Under the pieces are notes generated by a model that worked only from the letters and a program-made list of their open reading frames with translations, made no database searches and was not told where the DNA came from. This document shows positions 57,480-64,000 of a DNA stretch of 64,000 nt, one piece after another (positions within the stretch are counted from its first letter, which is position 1; each line of letters opens with the position of its first letter). Source of the DNA: Neurospora intermedia. Its lineage: Eukaryota; Ascomycota; Sordariomycetes; Sordariales; Sordariaceae. Location of the stretch: the NCBI GenBank assembly GCA_037102815.1, contig BTPP01000007.1, positions 2,852,001 through 2,916,000 of the forward strand, read 5' to 3'. A program made the position numbers and the translations under genes.

Positions 57480-58756
57480 GTTCTGGTAAAGAGTCGAGCA
57501 CCTAAATGAGAATCGACTGGTTTTTTAACACTGTGGGTAGAGTTGGAACCGGCTGATCTTTTAGCCTATTCGGGATATCGCCGAGTTGTTTGATGGTCCT
57601 AAGTGTTGTCTCGGATGTATGAAGTTCGGAATCTTCTCGTAGAGAAACGTGTTTTCAAGAAAACTGCAAACCGGGGATTGGGTCAAAGAGCAATTGCTTC
57701 CTGCCAAAAACCTATTGGAGAAGATCAACTTGTCAGCTGGGCAATGTGTCTACTGGGGACAGTTATTTTTTGGAGAGAAAGATGGAGAATGGGTTGCGCA
57801 GACTCGATCGTGTAGCCAGAGCAGAGTTGGGGACAAAGACGTGGCTTGGCTTCGCAGGGCGGACAAAGAAGTGTGTAGGTAGTCTGTTGACTGCCCGGAC
57901 TTATGAAGCTGGCAGAGGTGAGGCGGGACTCGGGAGTGCTAGGTCCACGTGTTCACGATCGACAGCTGAACAGTGCCTAGACCGCAATGGACAAGAGACC
58001 AAGTAAAAATCCCAACCCCGAGGGCTTCCCGATGCGTGTGGTTCTGGAAGGTCTTTGCGAGATTGGCGATCCGGCAGGTGGCGTTGCGGGCCAAGGCAAA
58101 TGTCCACGTACCGGAGGCTGTCGTTCTTTGTTTGCCATGCCTACCCATCGCATCTGGCTAACATCCCGCCGCCCCCTACCGTTATGAGACGGTGCTGATA
58201 GGCATCGAGTGAACACTTTGTTCCTCTTGTGGGGTGGAGGATGCAAGCCCACGGCATCCTCTCTTGATGAGAAAATGGCAGACTGGCCAACCGGCGGTCT
58301 TCTTTTGCGCCATGAAGCCGAACAGATGATGGCGATGATACCTCCGCATCCTTGTGGGGAAAGCATGGCTTGCCTTTATGTGCGTCGTGCTCCGTGCGGA
58401 TATGCTTCTCAAAAAGGAGAACGACGAGTTCGTGTTGCGATTTGGATGACTTTGTTAGCTCAAGACCATCGGGGGCCTGCTCGCCAAACATCGCAGAAGA
58501 TGGCGCAAAAGATCATTTAGAGCCCACAAACTGATCGAGGAATCCGAGTAGAATTGATTTGCAGTTTGGGACACAAGTTTTCACCTCCATCGGAACAGAG
58601 AGAGGAAAATGGTCGAGGCAGGCATGAAGGCAGAGCTTCTTGTGTGTCTGTATCACGTCGGTTCCTTCCGGTTATCGATGGGAAGTATCCTCGATGGTAA
58701 CTCGAGGTAGCGGCGTACTTGAGCTCATCCCTTGATACCCAATTTCACCAAAAAAC
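57480..58756. other. Spacer upstream of tRNA-Val
   Basis: The left part is the promoter of the WD40-like gene. The remaining open frames (up to 129 codons) lie on both strands and have no domain. No gene was recognised. Confidence 0.45.
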
Positions 58757-58830
58757 GGTCCGATGGTGTAGTTGGTTATCACGTCAGTCTAACACACTGA
58801 AGGTCCCCAGATCGAGCCTGGGTCGGATCA
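58757..58830 (+). tRNA. tRNA-Val (AAC), no intron
   Basis: The cloverleaf is 74 nt. Acceptor GGTCCGA pairs with TCGGATC (one G-U), the discriminator is A, and the anticodon stem TCAGT/ACTGA encloses CTAACAC with anticodon AAC at 58791-58793. The T-loop is AGATCGAGCCT-like. Unlike the other two tRNAs here it has no intron. Confidence 0.93.
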
Positions 58831-58843
58831 ACTTAACTTACTC

Positions 58844-58851
58844 TTTTTTTT
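58844..58851 (+). terminator. Pol III terminator of tRNA-Val
   Basis: A run of eight T begins 14 nt after the tRNA end. Confidence 0.7.
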
Positions 58852-60890
58852 CTTTTTCCATATCTCGGTTCCATCGGCGAACGGGGCCTCCGGTGCTGTT
58901 CCTCAGTTTCGGCTCCACGAGCCCGCGCATCACCTTTTGTTCTCATTGGAAGCTGAACCAACAACTCAAAACCACAACGACAAACGACGACAAATTGTGA
59001 GAAATGTGATGAGAGACAAAAGATAACATTCATGTGCACATATTATGCTATCTACCTTGTCCAGAGGTCCACCACTTGTCACGGTCCATGCTCGCCAGGT
59101 CGCATATCCGTGATCATCAAATCGTGTCCATCTGATGGGCTGTCTCCCCCTTCTTTTCTTTCTTTCCAGTTGTTTTATCGTCGTTTTCGTCTCTTTTTCT
59201 CATCCGGCCTCTCGATGCCTCGTATAGCGGTGGCGCTCTTGCACGTAGTGCTTGAGCCAATGACTTCCGATTCGTACCAAGGCTCCGGAGGTGATGGTTG
59301 TTGTTGTGGCATACGGATTCATGAAATCCAAAAATGCCTCCTTTCCACAGTAGCGGATGCCAGCCGTCCACAAACACCACAGGCCGGACAAGGGCAAAGG
59401 CAGTGCGTGAGCAACGGCTGAACAATCTTGCGGTAAGGATTTTGCGTCGTGTAGCAGTGTCATGGCTGCATTACCACAAGGTTCGCTGGACAGCCAGCTA
59501 TGTGGATGGCGCTGGATGTAGCCTCCAGAAGGAACACCAAACACAGCCTCCATAACCACAACTGAACATCCACTCGTCCCCGCTCCCGTCAACATCAACT
59601 GTCTACATAAAGGTTTGTCTCATCCTCCCACCCAACAAACATCCCCCAATCCTTCCTTCCGCTGTACCATTCCTTCCCAGTTCGCTTCCTCCATCGGCAA
59701 AGAACGAGTGCGTGACCATCCTACGACGTCACCACCAATTCTTGCTCGAGTGAGGACCAAGTCGCGTTCAAACCGTTCCTGGCCACCCGTCTCCTCACGG
59801 TGCAGACAACCGCCAGTCCTGCAAAGCGTCGACAAACCATCTAGATATCGATACCTCCTTCCGCCACTATGCATCTAGCACACTGTAGATCGCTCTCAAA
59901 ATCCATACCTCCCCCTTCTCCTCGACAAGTCATCCGAATGTTTAAAAAAAAAGAAAACGACAACCCGCGAGGCGCAACCTAAAAATGGTATCCATTCCAA
60001 GCCATGATCAACTGTAGCCAGCTGACCCTGGCTGACCATGACGCCACGCGCCGTCCAAAGTCCGAACCCATAACGCCGTTTATGTGAGCCCACCATACCA
60101 AAACGAACAAAACACGACCCCTCCTCCGTTAACACGAAATATCTGTGAAACCGCCAGCCATGACAAAAAGCCCGTCCATCCGTCATGTATTGAGTTTTGC
60201 GTGCGCACCTTTTTGTGATCCATAGAGCCTGATCCGCCTGTAGAGCCAATGTTATTGAGTCGTGTGATCATCAACTGATGAAAATGTGAGAGCCAAAATG
60301 AAAAATGATCTGCTCGCGTGTGTCTTGATCGAGAGGTGAAATTGGCTGGAAATCCGAGGAACGAGGAACTGTGTTGGGTATAAGGGATGGGAAGCGTTTC
60401 AACGGAGGAAAAAGAAATCTTGCAGCGCCTCGTGGAGTATAAAGCCGCTTCCGCCATGAAGCCAACAAAGACGTATAAACCCCACACCACCCAAGACTCC
60501 GCGCCCATGCCGAAGCGTTGTAAGCCGTGAATGCGAACAGGATGAAGCTGGACCGTATCGAAAAATCCGTGAAATGGGGCAAACTCCAAAAGAGAATGTG
60601 TCGTAGTACAGTTCCGTGGATGTCGTTGAACTGTTTGCAGGGTCGGCAGAAAGAGTGTGATAGACGAGTCTGCCGTAGCGTAAACGCAAACCTGACAGGC
60701 CGAGGGACAACGCTTGTCGTCATGGTAGCCCATTCACAGTTCGAGAGGAACAGAAAGAGATGGCCGGAAAAAAAAAACGACTAATATGTACAATTCAAAG
60801 ACAAAACAACGTGGAAGCGATGCATGGTCGCACACCTCCTCACATTACCACATATTCCCCTCCTTCCAAAACTTGGTGGGAGAGTTTACC
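58852..60890. other. 2-kb spacer downstream of DHH1
   Basis: DHH1 transcription runs leftward into this stretch, so the right part is its 3' UTR. A minus-strand open frame at 60080-60733 (217 codons) has no domain and a Cys/His/Phe-rich, unlikely composition; I do not call it. No other gene was recognised. Confidence 0.45.
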
Positions 60891-62654
60891 CTACTGGGCA
60901 GACAGTGGACCCTGAGGCTGACCCTGACCTTGGGTACGAGGACCGCGCTGACCACCGTAGTTCTGGTTCTGACGGCCTCCCTGGCCCTGGAAACCACGCC
61001 CACGACCTCCGCGGCTGCTACCGGGCTGCCCGCGGTTGTTCTGGTAGTTGGTGGGTCTGGGTTGGTTGTTGGAAGCACCTGTGCCATTTTGGCGACCGTT
61101 TTGCCCTTGCCAATCACCCTGGGCCTGGGGAATGGGTCTGTGAGGCTGTTGAGCTTGGGGATTGAAGCCGAGTTGTTGGTTACCCTGTTGAGGCGGGAGC
61201 TGGTTCGACGGCTGTGTCTGTGTTGAGAAATGCTGCTGCTGTTGAGACTGTTGAGGCCGTTGCGACTGCTGCAGTTGCTGTTGCGGCTGCTGGGCAATAG
61301 GCTTGAAGGTCGAGATGGGCCGGGGAATCGATTCGGGGTTCTCGTACACGTAGAGGCTCTTGTCAATGGTCTGAGGAATGGGCTGGATCTCAGTACCAAG
61401 ATCGCGCTCAATGTTGTAAAGGTTGAATCTGTCATCCCAGTTGATCAAGTTAATAGCAAGACCAAGGTGACCATAACGACCAGAACGACCAATACGGTGG
61501 AGGTACGTCTCGGCGTTCTTGGGGAAATCGAAGTTGATGACGACGTTCACTGCCTGAATGTCAATACCGCGGGTGAGGAGATCCGAGCAGACCAGGTTAC
61601 GGCAAACACCGTTGCGGAAGTCGTGGAAGACTCGGTTTCTCGCCTGCTGAGCCATTTTGGCATGACTATAGAAGCACGAGTATCCAAGCTCGGTGATCTT
61701 TTTGGCAAGCAGTTCGACGCGGTTGGTAGAGTTGCAGAAAATGATGGACTGGTTGATCTGAAGCTTGGAAAACAGGGTGTTCAGGCAGTGAACCTTTTGC
61801 TTCTCCTCAACAAAGGCATAGTATTGAGTGATACCACGGAGCGTAAGCTCGTCCATGAGGTTGATCTCGTACGGGCTAGTCATGTTCTTGTCCGAGAAAT
61901 CCTTGACCGAAAGAGGGAAAGTGGCGGAGAACAGCATGACCTGACGATCCTTGGGGTGGAACTGCAGGAGCTGCTCAATGACCGGGGTAAACTCTTGCGA
62001 CAGGAGCTTATCAGCCTCGTCCATGATGAACATTGGGCACTCGCTGAGATCGGCCACCTGCTTGCCAGCTAGATCGAGGATACGACCTGGTGTTCCGACG
62101 ACGATGTGTACGGGGTCCTGCAGACGCACAATGTCGTCCCGCAGGCCAGTTCCGCCGGTTGTCACCATGACGTTGATGCCGAGATGCTTGCCGAGCGTTT
62201 TGCAGACTTGGGATGTCTGCATGGCAAGCTCACGGGTGGGAACGAGAATAAGACATTGGATCTTGGAGACCTTGGGGTTGATCTTGTTGAGGGCGGGAAT
62301 GACGAAAGCGGCGGTCTTGCCGGTGCCGTTCTTTGCGCGTGCGAGGATGTCTCGGCCGGTGAGGGCAACGGGGATCGCTTCTTCCTGAATTGGGGACGGT
62401 TTCTCGAAGCCAGCCTCGAAAATACCCATCAAGAGATCCCTGTCGTGTATGAAGTCTTCCCAATCCAGACCCCTCGTGTTTGTAACATCCTCGGTCTGTT
62501 GTCTTGTGTCCCTGGCAGGTAGGTTAAGACCCTTTTTCCAGTCTTCCGGGCCTGAGCTATCAAAAGCATGTCAGCTGGGTTTAGAATAGAAGCGAAGGCG
62601 GTCAACCTACCTCAGACTAGTAGCTTTCAACTGATCCGCTAGTTGGTCGGACAT
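60891..62654 (-). CDS. dhh1: DEAD-box RNA helicase DHH1 (decapping activator)
   Basis: DHH1 (DDX6/Me31B) represses translation and activates mRNA decapping in P-bodies. Exons 62611-62654 and 60891-62556 flank a 54-nt intron (GTAGGT donor, AGCTGACA branch, GATAG acceptor) and give 569 aa, starting [14 protein letters not shown] and then [18 protein letters not shown]. All helicase motifs are present: Q motif [24 protein letters not shown], Ia PTRELAMQ, Ib TPGR, II DEAD, III SAT, IV IIFCNS, V LTRGID and [12 protein letters not shown]. The family's DWEDF near the N-terminus is also seen ([20 protein letters not shown]). The C-terminal ~150 residues are Gln/Asn/Pro-rich and end in RGG/GQGG repeats, a prion-like tail that favours condensates. 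Confidence 0.97.
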
Positions 62655-64000
62655 TTTGCTAGATGGTCGTTGTTCGGTGGTGGAACCCGTGGTCGAGGCT
62701 CAGATGATGCAGAAAGGAGAGCGTAGAGCGCGATGGCTTCGTCTCCGGGTATGTGTAGCGAAATGGGCAGGTGTTTGGCAAGGGGAGGGAAGCACTGGTT
62801 GTAGGTAGGAATCCCCTCTTTCTCTTTTGTTTTTCGGTCTGTTGACGGTGGGCAGAGCCAGACAGGTGTAGCTTTGTAGGCGGAGGCGGAGGCGGAGGCC
62901 TGTCGCGAGCGGTCGTGGGGCAAAGATGAGACGGCGGTGGATGGAGATGAGGTCGCGAGGAGGCTCGTTGCGTGTGGGAGCACCAGGGACGTTCTCAGTC
63001 GTTTGATTTTGCTTGTATGCCTCGAAGTCGAGCGACGTCTTTTGTGGGAGAGGCTGCGAGGAATCCGATTCGGGGTCGACGGCTGGGTCTTGATTGGCCT
63101 GTGAAAAATGGAGGACGAATCAAAGCGACGTGTGCGATGCCGTTGGGAGAGTGGGACGAGATGGTGCTTTGCAGCTCAAAAGTGTTTCTGTTGTGATTGA
63201 AGTGTTGTCGTTGTTGTGGTGGTGGTGGTCGTCGTCTGAAAGCGGGGCAGAAAGGCAGAGAGTTTGAGGGAAACTTCCGAAGCTTGGACGAGGCGAGGCG
63301 GTGCGGAAGTCGTGAATGATTCAGTGCTGGGACTGGGCGAGTGAGTGGACGAAGGAGCCGGAGCGTCCAGGTCCCAGTCCCAGTCCAGTCTCCTCGTCAA
63401 AACTGTTCACACTCCACTGCCAAAAGGGTCTCGGATCACGTGTTCCCTTGATGTTCCCTGCCGAACCCTGCCTGCGCCTTCCAGTCCAGTTGTGTATCGC
63501 ACAATCAGCATCGTGTCCACCACGACGGGACCGACGGGACCTCCATTTCCATACCTGTGTAGTGTATCTCGTCTCATAATGGAAGGCGGCGGGGGCGCCA
63601 CTCATAGGCCACAACTCGGCCGCGGCATCGCCTTCCAGTCCCACTCAGGGGCAATTCGGTTTATAGTGTACACTATGACCGCTGCCTGTGCCTCCTCTCT
63701 GTTGCCCTGGGTAGGTAGCGTAGTTCTGGTGGTGGCCCAGTAGCGTACATTGTATGTACCGACGTCATCCGGCGCACTGGTGGGATATCGCGGGCGACAA
63801 CCCGTCCATGTCCTTCTGGGCTTTGTTACGTAGGTAGCTGAAATTGGACAAAGTAATGACCAAAGTTGACAAAAAGTCTGACAATTGGAAAATAGTTCGA
63901 TATTTTCCAGCACGGTCACATCAATGAATGTGTACATCATGCCCGTCTCTTCACTGCCGTCTTGTACCTATGCCCAGTGTCAAGTACGTACATAGGTACC
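62655..64000. other. DHH1 promoter and right end of window
   Basis: This is the upstream region of DHH1. Open frames up to 132 codons lie on both strands without domains. The last 300 bp contain several GTAGGTA/ACCTAC elements but no recognisable gene. Any neighbour would begin beyond the window. Confidence 0.45.

Noticed and set aside
60080-60733. 217-codon minus-strand open frame downstream of DHH1
   Set aside because: No domain, unlikely composition, and it lies in the expected 3' flank of DHH1.

Overview
The window is nuclear DNA of a filamentous ascomycete and most resembles Neurospora or a close relative in the Sordariales. The signs are short introns with GTANGT-type donors, CTAAC/CTGAC branch sites and YAG acceptors, long non-coding spacers, intron-bearing tRNA genes, and a mitochondrial COX10 and a DHH1 helicase that read like Neurospora proteins. 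I see no virus-like element, LTR pair, DNA transposon or CRISPR array, and no obvious AT-rich RIP-mutated tract.

Layout. 1-10.7 kb: a kelch protein running off the left edge, a siderophore-iron transporter with GATA-type iron-regulator sites upstream, a 4-kb gene-free stretch holding a second pair of such sites, and a BAHD-like acyltransferase split into two halves. 12-15.5 kb: an ankyrin-repeat protein, then two same-strand genes only 15 nt apart. 16-17.3 kb: a decayed NAD-dependent epimerase gene. 17.7-22.2 kb: a nitric-oxide-reductase P450 and a hexose-type transporter. 22.2-27 kb: a long spacer. 27-31 kb: a Myb-like regulator and COX10. 32.8-34.7 kb: tRNA-Glu and a transaldolase-family enzyme. 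37-40.4 kb: a secreted GH115 alpha-glucuronidase. 41.6-51 kb: a kinesin-8, a BuGZ/ZNF207-type zinc-finger protein and a coiled-coil protein. 51.5-57.5 kb: a 2EXR-type protein, tRNA-Met, and a protein with a helical STAND-like N-terminus and WD40-like repeats. 58.7-62.7 kb: tRNA-Val and the DHH1 helicase.

The genes are mostly independent housekeeping or lifestyle functions and not one cluster: iron uptake, nitrate/NO respiration, sugar uptake, plant cell-wall breakdown, heme A synthesis, microtubule dynamics and mRNA decay. The points most worth a second look are the iron-regulator sites (including the distal pair in an apparently empty region), the split acyltransferase, the epimerase relic and the very tight gene pair near 14.76 kb. 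I did not find a convincing new multi-gene system. Exon joins were made by eye from splice signals and reading-frame continuity; names rest on remembered family features, not on searches.
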